Shown here: positions 43,656-51,292 of the stretch, piece after piece
How the letters are laid out: each line of letters begins with the position of its first letter
How positions within the stretch are numbered: the stretch's first letter is position 1
Position numbers and translations under genes: made by a program
Origin: Nocardia ignorata NBRC 108230
GTDB taxonomy: Bacteria > Actinomycetota > Actinomycetes > Mycobacteriales > Mycobacteriaceae
DNA length: 64,000 bases
Direction: 5' to 3'
Assembly (NCBI RefSeq): GCF_001612905.1
Contig: NZ_BDBI01000017.1
Coordinates: 124,001 to 188,000 of the forward strand
Notes under the pieces: model-generated
The model's input: the letters and a program-made list of their open reading frames with translations, nothing else
Databases searched by the model: none
Told to the model about the DNA's origin: nothing

Positions 43656-44147
43656 CTACGCCGTGATCGGCGCCGTCACCGCGCCCGCCGCGCGCACCAG
43701 ATCGGCGGGGGCGAGCTCGATCTCCAGGCCCCGTTTACCCGCGCTGCACAGCACCCGGTCCCACTCCAGCGCCGAGGCGTCGACGACGGTTGCCAGCTTT
43801 TTGCGCTGCCCCAGGGGGGAGACCCCGCCGAGTACGTATCCGGTGGTTCGTTCGGCCTTGGTCTTGTCGGCCATGCTCGCCTTCGGCGCACCGAGCGCGG
43901 CCGCGGCGGCTTTGAGCGACAGCTTGGCGGGCACCGGAAGCACCGCCACGGCGAGCGCGCCGGTGGAGAGCTCGATCACCAAGGTCTTGAAGACCTGTGC
44001 GGCCACCACCCCCAGCGCGTCGCCGAGCGCGTCGACAGCTTCCGCGCCATAGGAGTCCGCACGCGGGTCGTGGGCGTAGGAGTGGACTTCGTGCGCGATT
44101 TTCGCAGCGGTGAGCACCTTGATCGCGGGCGTCGACGCGGCAGCCAT
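43656..44147 (-). CDS. ybaK: YbaK/EbsC-type aminoacyl-tRNA deacylase
   Basis: The 163-residue protein has the YbaK/ProX fold that removes cysteine from mischarged tRNA(Pro). Seen here are the segment VVAAQVFKTLVIEL with the conserved lysine, GALAVAVLPVPAKLSLKAAAAALG and TGYVLGGVSPLGQRKKLATVVD, the family core. The ATG at 44147 (MAAASTPAIKVL) is preferred to 44153. It is transcribed away from sigH. Confidence 0.9.
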   Translation of the reverse strand: MAAASTPAIKVLTAAKIAHEVHSYAHDPRADSYGAEAVDALGDALGVVAAQVFKTLVIELSTGALAVAVLPVPAKLSLKAAAAALGAPKASMADKTKAERTTGYVLGGVSPLGQRKKLATVVDASALEWDRVLCSAGKRGLEIELAPADLVRAAGAVTAPITA

Positions 44148-44173
44148 GAGCACACCCTAAAACCGGTCGATCG

Positions 44174-44199
44174 GGAACACAGCCGGGGGAGTGCCTGTT
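44174..44199 (+). promoter_or_regulatory. SigH/SigR-type promoter (autoregulation of sigH)
   Basis: GGAAC at 44174-44178 and GTT at 44197-44199 are 18 bases apart, the consensus spacing of oxidative-stress sigma factor promoters (GGAAT-N18-GTT). It lies about 40 bases upstream of the sigH start, so SigH very likely activates its own gene, as in streptomycetes and mycobacteria. Confidence 0.85.
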
Positions 44200-44240
44200 G
44201 CACAGCAGTGACACCCCCCGAGACAACGTGAGGAGAGATA

Positions 44241-44984
44241 GTGACACTGCTGCTCGAGGAGCGTCCCCTCGCGTCGGGGGACGTGCGATTGCCCATCGAC
44301 ACCGTGCTGCCGGTAGATTCGGTGGCTACGGCGATCGAAGGGATTGGTGTGACGAGCGACGATGACGTGGTGCCTACCGAGGCGTCCGGCGCGCAAGTCG
44401 ACGAAGCCGAGCTGGCGGCCCGGTTCGAGCGCGACGCGCTGCCGATGCTCGACCAGCTCTACGGCGCCGCCCTGCGGATGACGAGGAACCCGGCCGACGC
44501 CGAAGACCTGGTGCAGGAGACGTACGTCAAGGCGTTCCAGGGGTTCAAGTCCTTCAAGGAGGGCACCAATCTGCGTGCCTGGCTGTACCGGATCCTGACC
44601 AACACCTACATCAACTCCTACCGCAAGAAGCAGCGCCAGCCCGCGCAGTACCCGACCGACGAGATCACCGACTGGCAGCTGGCCGCCACCGCCGAGCACA
44701 GCTCGACCGGTCTGCGTTCGGCCGAGGTCGAGGCCCTCGACGCCCTGCCCGACGACGAGATCAAGGCCGCGCTGCAGGAGTTGCCGGAGGAGTTCCGGAT
44801 GGCGGTGTACTACGCCGACGTCGAAGGCTTCCCGTACAAGGAAATCGCCGACATCATGGGCACCCCGATCGGTACCGTGATGTCGCGGCTGCACCGCGGC
44901 CGCAAGCAACTCAAAGGTCTGCTCGCCGGGGTGGCGCGCGACCGTGGATTCGACCGTGGGGAACGCCAGGAGGTTTCGAAGTGA
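44241..44984 (+). CDS. sigH: ECF sigma factor SigH (SigR), thiol-oxidative and heat stress
   Basis: The 247-residue sigma factor has an actinobacterial N-terminal extension of about 55 residues, then region 2 ([23 protein letters not shown] with the -10 recognition helix) and region 4 ([34 protein letters not shown], which reads GGAAT). It controls thioredoxin, heat-shock and cysteine-related genes under disulfide stress. The GTG at 44241 follows GAGGAGA. The anti-sigma gene overlaps its stop by 4 bases, and the promoter upstream matches its own consensus. Confidence 0.94.
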   Translation: MTLLLEERPLASGDVRLPIDTVLPVDSVATAIEGIGVTSDDDVVPTEASGAQVDEAELAARFERDALPMLDQLYGAALRMTRNPADAEDLVQETYVKAFQGFKSFKEGTNLRAWLYRILTNTYINSYRKKQRQPAQYPTDEITDWQLAATAEHSSTGLRSAEVEALDALPDDEIKAALQELPEEFRMAVYYADVEGFPYKEIADIMGTPIGTVMSRLHRGRKQLKGLLAGVARDRGFDRGERQEVSK

Positions 44985-45259
44985 GCGACCCCGATATGGA
45001 GATGGACTGCACCGCCGTACTCGCGGATGTGTGGCTCATGCTCGACGGCGAATGCGACGAGGCCACGCGCGCGCGGTTGCAGGAACACATGGACCACTGC
45101 AGCCCCTGCATCGAGGCCTACGGCATCGAGGAGAAGATCAAGGGCCTGCTCAACCGCAAGTGCGGTGGCGAGCACGCACCCGAGGGTCTGCGTGAACGGC
45201 TGAAGGTGGAGATCCACCGCTGCATCACCGTCACCAGGGTCGAGTCGGCCGAAGGCTGA
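44981..45259 (+). CDS. rshA: Zinc-binding redox anti-sigma factor RshA (RsrA)
   Basis: This 92-residue ZAS-family anti-sigma factor holds SigH inactive until its cysteines are oxidised. The zinc motif HxxxCxxC is present as H36-C40-C43 (EHMDHCSPC), with further cysteines at 10 and 25 and one later in NRKCGGEH. The GTG start overlaps the sigH stop (GTGA) and AGGAGG lies 7 bases before it, ensuring balanced synthesis. A strong terminator follows the gene. Confidence 0.93.
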   Translation: MSDPDMEMDCTAVLADVWLMLDGECDEATRARLQEHMDHCSPCIEAYGIEEKIKGLLNRKCGGEHAPEGLRERLKVEIHRCITVTRVESAEG

Positions 45260-45266
45260 CGGCAGC

Positions 45267-45299
45267 AAAAAAGGGGCACCCGACGGGTGCCCCTTTTTC
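45267..45299. terminator. Intrinsic terminator after rshA
   Basis: AAAAAGGGGCACCC pairs with GGGTGCCCCTTTTT around a 3-base loop and ends in a T tract on the + strand; by its A/T symmetry it may also terminate the leftward bL37 transcript. Confidence 0.9.
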
Positions 45300-45315
45300 G
45301 TGTCCCGAGCCTGGC

Positions 45316-45390
45316 TCAGGCGTTGGGCCGCTTGCCGTGGTTGGCTGCGTTGCCCTTACGGCTGCGCTTCTTACGTCCGCGCTTACCCAT
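45316..45390 (-). CDS. 50S ribosomal protein bL37 (24 residues)
   Basis: This tiny gene encodes 24 residues, starting MGKRGRKKRSRKGN and ending ANHGKRPNA. It closely resembles bL37, the short, strongly basic protein found in mycobacterial 70S ribosome structures near the decoding-centre side of the large subunit. GAAGGGAG precedes the ATG at 45390. It lies between sigH/rshA and the biotinyl-carrier gene, as in mycobacteria, and is easily missed by gene finders because of its length. Confidence 0.9.
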   Translation of the reverse strand: MGKRGRKKRSRKGNAANHGKRPNA

Positions 45391-45538
45391 AGGTAGCTCC
45401 CTTCTCTGGGTCCTCCCCGCCGCAGCGCGGAGCACAATCTGATCGAGAGCCATTGTTTCACGTGTGGTTGGCTGTAGCTTCGGCGGATACGGCCACGGCC
45501 GCGAGCGCGGTGGCCGACACGACTACGAACGGGGTGTC

Positions 45539-45754
45539 ATGGTGGAAGAAGTGCGCGCGGAGATGGTCTCCACCGTGCTCGCTGTCGAGGTGGCGGTGGG
45601 TGATCATGTGCACGTCGATCAGACCCTTGTGCTGCTCGAGTCCATGAAGATGGAGATCCCGGTGCTCACCGAGGTGGACGGCGAGGTCACCTCGGTCGAC
45701 GTCACCCCGGGCCAGGTTCTACAGGCAGGCGACCTGATCGCCACCATCGCGTAA
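45539..45754 (+). CDS. Biotin/lipoyl-binding carrier protein (TB7.3-like)
   Basis: The 71-residue protein is a complete biotinyl domain: VSTVLAVEVAVGDHV, the modification motif ESMKMEIPV (lysine at about residue 36) and GEVTSVDVTPGQVLQAGD. The same length and sequence pattern is found in M. tuberculosis TB7.3 (Rv3221c), a biotinylated small protein of unclear partner enzyme. The ATG at 45539 gives the family start MVEEVRAEMV. The pdtaS gene follows after 31 bases on the same strand. Confidence 0.93.
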   Translation: MVEEVRAEMVSTVLAVEVAVGDHVHVDQTLVLLESMKMEIPVLTEVDGEVTSVDVTPGQVLQAGDLIATIA

Positions 45755-45785
45755 GTCACACGAGAAACGAAGCGGTAGATCCAGC

Positions 45786-47300
45786 GTGGCAACACTGAGC
45801 GAGCTCCTGGCCGAACACACCGACCTACCCGGCACCGCCGTGGACCATCTGCAACGAGTGGTCGGCGATTGGCAGTTGCTCGCCGATCTGTCGTTCTCGG
45901 ATCTGCTGCTGTGGGTGGGTGCGGGCCCGGTCGCCGACGGCGCCGACGTGGTGTGCGTGGCCCAGATCCGGCCGACCACGGCACCGACGGTGCACCTCGA
46001 CGACAAGGTGGGCACCACCGCGTCGCGGACCGACTTCCCGCAGGTTTTCGACGCGCTGCTCGCCGGGGCCGCCGTACGCACCGACACCGAGGTGCGGGTG
46101 AGCGGCGCCGCGGACGCGAGCCCGGTGCACGCGGTGCGCGAGGCCATTCCGGTGCGCTGCGGGGAGGACGTGATCGCTGTGCTGAGCCGCGACGGCGATC
46201 TGCAGCGCTCCCGGGTGCGTTCCACCCTGGAGACGGCCTATGTGTCGGCCGCCGACGACCTGTGCCAGATGATCGCCGACGGCAGCTTCCCCACCCCGGA
46301 GGACCGGGCGGCCACCCATTCCAGCCCGCGCGCGGGTGACGGCTTCATCCGGCTCGATACCCAGGGCCAAGTGGTCTACGCCAGCCCGAACGCGCTGTCG
46401 GCCTATCACCGGATGGGTTTGCAAGCCGACTTGGTAGGCCAGGATCTCGCGGTGACGACGCGCTCACTCATCACCGACCCCTTCGACGCACAAGAGGTGG
46501 TCGCCGATATCCAGGCCGCGCTCGCGGGCCGCACGGGTCGCCGGATGGAGGTCGAGGCGCGGGGTGCCACGGTGTTGCTGCGCACCCTGGTGATGCGGCC
46601 GGGTGGGCAGCTGGCCGGGCCCGCGGTGCTGGTGCGCGATGTCACCGAGGTGAAGCGCCGCGACCGCGCCCTGCTCAGCAAGGACGCGACCATCCGTGAG
46701 ATCCACCACCGGGTGAAGAACAATCTGCAGACCGTCGCGGCGCTGCTGCGGTTGCAGGCGCGTCGCACCGAGAACCCGGAAGCCCAAGTGGCACTGACGG
46801 AATCGGTGCGCCGGGTCACCTCGATCGCGTCGGTGCACGAGATGCTGTCGATGTCGGTGGACGAGGAAGTCGACCTCGACGAGGTCGTCGACCGGCTGTT
46901 GCCGATCATGGCCGACGTGGCCACGGTGCACACCGCACGCATCAAGGTGCGCCGCGCGGGCTCGCTCGGGGTCTTCTCGGCTGAGCGGGCGACGCCGCTG
47001 GTGATGGTGCTGACCGAACTGGTGCAGAACGCCATCGAGCACGCCTTCGACGCGGGGCAGAACGGTACCGTGACGATTCGGTCGGAGCGTTCGGCGCGCT
47101 GGCTCGACGTGATCATCAGTGACGACGGTCGTGGCCTGCCCACCGGCTTCAGCCTGGAGAGTTCCGACCGTCTCGGCCTGCAGATCGTGCGGACTCTCGT
47201 GACCTCGGAACTGGGCGGTTCCATCGGGTTGCACCCCGGTGCCGATGTCGGTACCGACGCGGTGCTGCGGGTTCCGCTCGGTCGCCGTTCCGCACGATAG
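45786..47300 (+). CDS. pdtaS: Sensor histidine kinase PdtaS
   Basis: PdtaS is a soluble sensor kinase whose partner PdtaR is an RNA-binding antiterminator, encoded elsewhere. The 504-residue protein has an N-terminal GAF domain (about residues 1-145), a PAS-like domain (about 175-290, GFIRLDTQGQVVYASPNAL), the HisKA_2 phospho-acceptor REIHHRVKNNLQTVAALLRL (histidine about 305) and an HATPase domain (MVLTELVQNAIEHAF, ISDDGRGLP). There are no membrane helices. The GTG at 45786 gives the mycobacterial length. Confidence 0.95.
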   Translation: MATLSELLAEHTDLPGTAVDHLQRVVGDWQLLADLSFSDLLLWVGAGPVADGADVVCVAQIRPTTAPTVHLDDKVGTTASRTDFPQVFDALLAGAAVRTDTEVRVSGAADASPVHAVREAIPVRCGEDVIAVLSRDGDLQRSRVRSTLETAYVSAADDLCQMIADGSFPTPEDRAATHSSPRAGDGFIRLDTQGQVVYASPNALSAYHRMGLQADLVGQDLAVTTRSLITDPFDAQEVVADIQAALAGRTGRRMEVEARGATVLLRTLVMRPGGQLAGPAVLVRDVTEVKRRDRALLSKDATIREIHHRVKNNLQTVAALLRLQARRTENPEAQVALTESVRRVTSIASVHEMLSMSVDEEVDLDEVVDRLLPIMADVATVHTARIKVRRAGSLGVFSAERATPLVMVLTELVQNAIEHAFDAGQNGTVTIRSERSARWLDVIISDDGRGLPTGFSLESSDRLGLQIVRTLVTSELGGSIGLHPGADVGTDAVLRVPLGRRSAR

Positions 47301-47330
47301 AACTTCGAAAACTGTTGTAGGGCAACAATA

Positions 47331-47356
47331 AACCCGGCACCCATGGGTGCCGGGTT
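47331..47356. terminator. Hairpin terminator after pdtaS
   Basis: AACCCGGCACCC pairs with GGGTGCCGGGTT around a 2-base loop. It is placed between two convergent genes. Confidence 0.85.
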
Positions 47357-47363
47357 CTCACAT

Positions 47364-47398
47364 GCGTTACCGGACCGGGGCTGCTGGCCCGGTAACGC
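47364..47398. terminator. Hairpin terminator after whiB1
   Basis: GCGTTACCGG pairs with CCGGTAACGC; the enclosed bases can extend the stem. It is 14 bases downstream of the whiB1 stop on its coding strand. Confidence 0.65.
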
Positions 47399-47411
47399 CC
47401 GTCTTGTCTAC

Positions 47412-47666
47412 CTAGACGGAGGTACGCGTACGGGTGCGCGCGTTGCGCCGCTTGAGCGCGCGACGCTCGTCTTCGCTCATTCCACCCCACACGCCGGCGT
47501 CCTGGCCCGACTTCAGGGCCCACGACAGGCAATCGGCGGTGACGGGGCAGCGGGCGCAGACCAGCTTGGCATCGGCAATCTGCGCGAGCGCAGGACCGCT
47601 GTTACCCACCGGGAAGAACAGCTCGGGGTCCTCATCGCGACAGATGGCCTTGTGGCGCCAGTCCAT
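47412..47666 (-). CDS. whiB1: Iron-sulfur transcription factor WhiB1
   Basis: WhiB1 holds a 4Fe-4S cluster that reacts with nitric oxide and binds the sigma factor SigA region 4. The 84-residue protein has the four ligand cysteines C9, C37, C40 and C46 (CARCP, TADC), the turn GVWGG and a basic end (RRALKRRNARTRTRT). The ATG at 47666 follows AGGAGCAGAGGA, and the length equals that of M. tuberculosis WhiB1, which is essential. The 202-base upstream region (47667-47868) should hold its promoter. Confidence 0.95.
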   Translation of the reverse strand: MDWRHKAICRDEDPELFFPVGNSGPALAQIADAKLVCARCPVTADCLSWALKSGQDAGVWGGMSEDERRALKRRNARTRTRTSV

Positions 47667-47868
47667 TCCTCTGCTCCTTTGCGCGGGCGCCACAAAGGGC
47701 ACCTCTGGTTAGTGGATCGTTCACTTGTGCGACTCGAATGTTTCCGCACGGTTGCTTGTGAATGCTTTCACGATCACCGTAGATGTCAATAGGTCTGCGG
47801 CGCACCGTGGGGGAGATCACGCTCTAGGCTGCCCACATGGGGCACCTGCCCGGTCCTTTGTACTCGCG

Positions 47869-47904
47869 TCTCCGGGTTTTCGCAGCGCAACCCGGAGATT
47901 TTTT
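47869..47904. terminator. Hairpin with T tract downstream of the diacylglycerol kinase gene
   Basis: TCTCCGGGTT (47869-47878) pairs with AACCCGGAGA (47889-47898), followed by TTTTTT on the + strand. It lies 15 bases beyond the stop of the leftward kinase gene. The T tract points to rightward termination, so it may stop antisense transcription as well. Confidence 0.65.
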
Positions 47905-47918
47905 CGAGAGTTCCTTGC

Positions 47919-48872
47919 TCAGACGGGCTTCGGGGCTACCACATCGAGCACGCTCGGCACCGATGTGAAATGCACCATCTTGCGTTTTCCGATGAAGTCG
48001 CCATCGATTTGCAGGCCGATCTCACCGGGAGAATCGATGCGAACCGAATCGACATCGTCGATCCGAAACAGTGCGTCCGCCTTAGGGTTTCCATTATCGC
48101 TCAGCAACTGCCGGGCGAGCAACAGGGTGCGCGTCACACTCATCGACCCCATTGCGAACACCCCGAGGCCCGTTTCGAAGGTCGTACCGGGATTCGTACG
48201 AACCGGACGATCCTCCAGATAGGTCCACGGGCTCGAATTCGTGACGAAGGCGTAATACACCGACTCCACCGGATCGTGTCCCGGAACGGTAACGGTGACG
48301 CTCGGTTCATGCCTGCGCGCGCGGAAGAACTGCCGAACCGTCGTCCGCAGATAGCGCGCCGGAGTGGCCTTACGACCTTTCGCGCGGGCCGCGTCGATCG
48401 CCTCGCACACATCCGCGTCGAGGCCGACTCCGGCGCTGAATGTGAACCACCGGTCATCGGCCAGACCGAGCCCGATCCGGCGGTCCGCGTCGCGGCCGAG
48501 CAGATCGATGAGCTGGTTGGTAGCTGTCACCGGATCGGGGGAGATGCCGAGGGCGCGGGCGAACACATTGGCCGAGCCGCCGGGGATCACCCCGAGGCGG
48601 GGCCGCCACACCTGATCGTCTTCCACCTGGGGCAGCGGCAGGAACCCGTTGATGGTCTCGTTGACCGTCCCATCGCCGCCGTGCACGACGATCAGGTCCA
48701 TCTCCTGGGTCGATGCCCACTGCGCCAGTTCGGCCGCGTGACCGCGATGCTGGGTGTGCGCAACGGTCAGCTGCGTCCGGCTCTCCAGGGCATGCGCGAG
48801 CAGGTCCCTGGTCGCCGGCGTGGTCGAGGTGGCATTCGGATTAACGATGAGCAGCGTCCGCACTGTATCCAT
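47919..48872 (-). CDS. Diacylglycerol kinase catalytic-domain lipid kinase
   Basis: The 317-residue protein is a soluble lipid kinase of the DAGK_cat family: TLLIVNPNATS, the nucleotide loop VVHGGDGTVNETINGF (about residue 64), GVIPGGSANVFARALGI and the metal-site region GVGLDADVCEAID. It probably phosphorylates diacylglycerol or another lipid alcohol such as sphingosine-like compounds. It corresponds to M. tuberculosis Rv3218. It is a leftward gene with its own start at 48872, preceded by a GC-rich gap shared with the small membrane protein gene. Confidence 0.92.
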   Translation of the reverse strand: MDTVRTLLIVNPNATSTTPATRDLLAHALESRTQLTVAHTQHRGHAAELAQWASTQEMDLIVVHGGDGTVNETINGFLPLPQVEDDQVWRPRLGVIPGGSANVFARALGISPDPVTATNQLIDLLGRDADRRIGLGLADDRWFTFSAGVGLDADVCEAIDAARAKGRKATPARYLRTTVRQFFRARRHEPSVTVTVPGHDPVESVYYAFVTNSSPWTYLEDRPVRTNPGTTFETGLGVFAMGSMSVTRTLLLARQLLSDNGNPKADALFRIDDVDSVRIDSPGEIGLQIDGDFIGKRKMVHFTSVPSVLDVVAPKPV

Positions 48873-49057
48873 CTTGCCGCGCCTGCGGCCCGGCGGGTTC
48901 GCGGCCCCTGGAGGGCCCGCCGGTCGGGCACCGCGGCTTGCTCCTTCGTCGCCTACGCCGCGGCACCTGACCGGCGGGCCGGGCCGCGAACGCCCCTCCC
49001 TAGGGGTCGGGGGTGCGGGGCCGGGGTCGTACGCTGGGCGCCGTGACGGAGCGCGAC

Positions 49058-49501
49058 ATGACCAAGGGTGACGAGCACGACCACGGCGGACGGGCCGACT
49101 CGGGCATTCCGACGACGGTGCGGGTGGCCGGTGCGATCGTCACCCTCGAGGGGCTGGCCGGTGTCGGCACGGCGGTCGTGCTGATCGTGCGGGCGCTCAC
49201 CGGTCACGACCAGTCGGTGGCCAGTGGGGTCGGCACGGCCATGTGGTTCATCGCGTTGTTCGGCGGCGTGCTCGCGGCCGGGATCGCGCTGCTGCGCGGC
49301 AAGCGCTGGGGCCGGGCCATCGCGGTCATCGCACAGATCCTGTTGCTGCCGGTCGCCTGGTCGTTGCTGACCGACTCGCATCAGCCGGTGTACGGCACCC
49401 TGCTCGCCATCGTCGCGCTCGGCGGCCTGGCCGCCCTGTTCGCGCCCGCGTCGAGCCGGTGGATGGCGCAGGACTACGGCGAGCTGCCCGAGGAGCGTTA
49501 G
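49058..49501 (+). CDS. Four-helix membrane protein (Rv3217c-like)
   Basis: The 147-residue protein has four hydrophobic helices (VAGAIVTLEGLAGVGTAVVL, AMWFIALFGGVLAAGIALL, AIAVIAQILLLPVAW, TLLAIVALGGLAALFA) and a short polar C-terminus. It matches an actinobacterial family of unknown function at the same place in M. tuberculosis. The ATG at 49058 follows GGAG by 6 bases; a GTG at 49043 is an alternative. Its 3' end overlaps the convergent endonuclease V gene by 4 bases. Confidence 0.8.
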   Translation: MTKGDEHDHGGRADSGIPTTVRVAGAIVTLEGLAGVGTAVVLIVRALTGHDQSVASGVGTAMWFIALFGGVLAAGIALLRGKRWGRAIAVIAQILLLPVAWSLLTDSHQPVYGTLLAIVALGGLAALFAPASSRWMAQDYGELPEER

Positions 49502-50175
49502 CCGGTCTTCGCGCGCAGCGCCTGCCGGCACAGATGGTCGGCGGCGCGAGTCGTTTCCGGTTGCCGGTAATTCTTCGTGAGCGCGAGCACCTGAGCGCAG
49601 GCGGTGTCGAGGTCGACGAGATGCCCCACCGAGACGAACAGTGGTTTCACACCGTCCCTGGTGCGCAGTGCGCGGCCGACGATCCCGCCGTCGATCGTCA
49701 CCGCACTGCTGTCACCGCGTCGCGGCCCGGGTTCGCCGTATTCGCCCCACACCGATTTGGCGACACCGATGGTCGGAATGCCCGTCAGCAATCCGACATG
49801 ACAGGCGAGGCCGAATCGGCGCGGATGCGCCCGGCCCTGTGCGTCACACACGAGCAGATCCGGTGTGCGCGTGAGTTTTTCGAGGGCGGCGACGGTGGCG
49901 GGAAGTTCCCGGAAAGCGAGCAGGCCCGGCACGTAGGGAAATGTCGAAACACCGTATGCCACCGCCGTTTCCACGGTTTCCAAGGTATGCGCGTCGAGAA
50001 TAACCGCCGCCGTGGCAACGGTGCCGTCCGCGGCGTAGGCGGAATCGATTCCGGCCACTGTCGAGAATTGCGGTGGCACAGGGTTTTCGGCGCGAACCAG
50101 CGGGCGTAGTCGATCTTGCAGTGCGACGGCGTCCTCGGGTGTGGCGGGCCAATCGTGCGGTAGAGCTATGCGCAT
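49498..50175 (-). CDS. nfi: Endonuclease V
   Basis: Endonuclease V cuts DNA next to deoxyinosine and some other lesions. The 225-residue protein shows the catalytic aspartate in AGIDSAYA (about residue 44), YVPGLLAFRELP with the glutamate (about 89), LVCDAQGRAHPRRFGLACH (about 110) and IGVAKS. The C-terminal part DGVKPLFVSVGHLVDLDTA completes the family. No damage-box is visible upstream. The acetyltransferase gene lies just ahead on the same strand. Confidence 0.93.
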   Translation of the reverse strand: MRIALPHDWPATPEDAVALQDRLRPLVRAENPVPPQFSTVAGIDSAYAADGTVATAAVILDAHTLETVETAVAYGVSTFPYVPGLLAFRELPATVAALEKLTRTPDLLVCDAQGRAHPRRFGLACHVGLLTGIPTIGVAKSVWGEYGEPGPRRGDSSAVTIDGGIVGRALRTRDGVKPLFVSVGHLVDLDTACAQVLALTKNYRQPETTRAADHLCRQALRAKTG

Positions 50176-50181
50176 CGGATA

Positions 50182-50661
50182 TCACCGCACCGACGCGGCG
50201 AGCGCGGACAGTTCCTTTCCCGCGAGCCGATACCCGATCCATTCGTCTTGCGCTGTGGCACCGAGGGATCGGTAGAACTCGATCGACGGCGTGTTCCAGG
50301 TGAGCACCGACCACGACACCCGGCTGTAGCCGTGCGTGACCGCCTCGGCGGCCAGGGCCGCGACCAGGGCGCGACCGAGCCCCGTGCCGCGCGCTTCGGG
50401 GCGCACGTAGAGGTCCTCGAGGTAGATGCCGTGCACGCCGTCCCAGGTGGAGTAGTTCAGGAACCAGATCGCGCAGCCGACCACCTCGCCCTCGTGCTCG
50501 GCGACGTGGGCGAACACGGCGGGTGACGGCCCGAACAGGGCCGCGCTCAACTGCGCCTCGGTGAGTGTGCACGCCTGGGGAGCCTTCTCGTACTCGGCGA
50601 GATCGTGCACGAGCCCGACCATCGCGGGCACGTCGGTCGCGAGGGCGCGCCGCACGGTCAA
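50182..50661 (-). CDS. GNAT-family N-acetyltransferase
   Basis: The 159-residue protein has the GNAT fold: VRRALATDVPAMVGLVHDLA, the acetyl-CoA loop region VRPEARGTGLGRALVAALA (about residue 95, matching RxxGxG/A) and VLTWNTPSIEFYRSLGA. It resembles diamine/spermidine-type acetyltransferases, but the substrate is not readable. The start TTG at 50661 overlaps the phosphatase stop (TTGA) and has AAGGAG 8 bases upstream; a GTG two codons later would be farther from it. Confidence 0.85.
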   Translation of the reverse strand: MTVRRALATDVPAMVGLVHDLAEYEKAPQACTLTEAQLSAALFGPSPAVFAHVAEHEGEVVGCAIWFLNYSTWDGVHGIYLEDLYVRPEARGTGLGRALVAALAAEAVTHGYSRVSWSVLTWNTPSIEFYRSLGATAQDEWIGYRLAGKELSALAASVR

Positions 50662-51266
50662 CGGAGGTCTCCTTCGGTGCGGTGAGTCAGGTTGTGTGCC
50701 CAGATCGTATGCGCCCCATGGTCGTAACCGAGAACGCTCACCGCGCCGGTCGACATCGCGAACCGCCGCCCCTCGCGCACCGCGAACTCGCCCCAGCGGG
50801 CGATCAGCACGCGGGAGAAGTGCCCGTGCCCCACCAGCACCACATCGCGGTCGGCCAGGGCAGGCTCGGCCCGGTCGAGGACGTGGTCGGCGCGGGCGCC
50901 CACCTGCTCGGCCGTCTCGCCGCCGGGCACCGGGTGGGTCCACACGGTCCAGCCGGGGACGGTCTCGCGGATCTCGGCGGTGGTGACGCCCTCGTAGTCG
51001 CCGTAATCCCATTCGACCAGTTCGTCGTCGACATGGATATCGGCGAGCCCGGCCAGTTCGGCGGTCTGGCGCGCACGCAGGCGCGGGCTGGTGAAGACGA
51101 GCGGATCACGCAGGTCGAGGGACTTCACGACCAGCCCGGCCGCGCGGGCCTGCGCCTCGCCGAGCTCGGTCAACGGCAGATCGGTGCGGCTGGTGTGCTT
51201 CCGTTGCGCGGACCACGTGGTTTCGCCGTGGCGGAGCAGGACCAAACGGGCGTCGGATGCGGGCAT
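50658..51266 (-). CDS. Histidine phosphatase family protein
   Basis: The 202-residue protein has the RHG motif in LVLLRHGETTWS (His about 14), the second arginine in TSPRLRARQT, the glutamate in VEWDYGDYEGVTT and the second histidine in VVLVGHGHFSRVLI (about 149). It corresponds to M. tuberculosis Rv3214, an acid phosphatase first annotated as a phosphoglycerate mutase. It is followed by the acetyltransferase with a 4-base overlap. Confidence 0.92.
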   Translation of the reverse strand: MPASDARLVLLRHGETTWSAQRKHTSRTDLPLTELGEAQARAAGLVVKSLDLRDPLVFTSPRLRARQTAELAGLADIHVDDELVEWDYGDYEGVTTAEIRETVPGWTVWTHPVPGGETAEQVGARADHVLDRAEPALADRDVVLVGHGHFSRVLIARWGEFAVREGRRFAMSTGAVSVLGYDHGAHTIWAHNLTHRTEGDLR

Positions 51267-51292
51267 GGCTCCATCATGACAGCCCGGCGGGC

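Noticed and set aside
44985..45245. A second small rightward gene overlapping rshA in another frame
   Set aside because: The frame that starts near 44944 overlaps both sigma and anti-sigma genes and has no family-like sequence.
47700..47735. A CRP-like site upstream of whiB1 (AGTGGATCGTTCACT)
   Set aside because: The half sites are one base closer than the CRP consensus (TGTGA-N6-TCACA), so it is only a weak palindrome.
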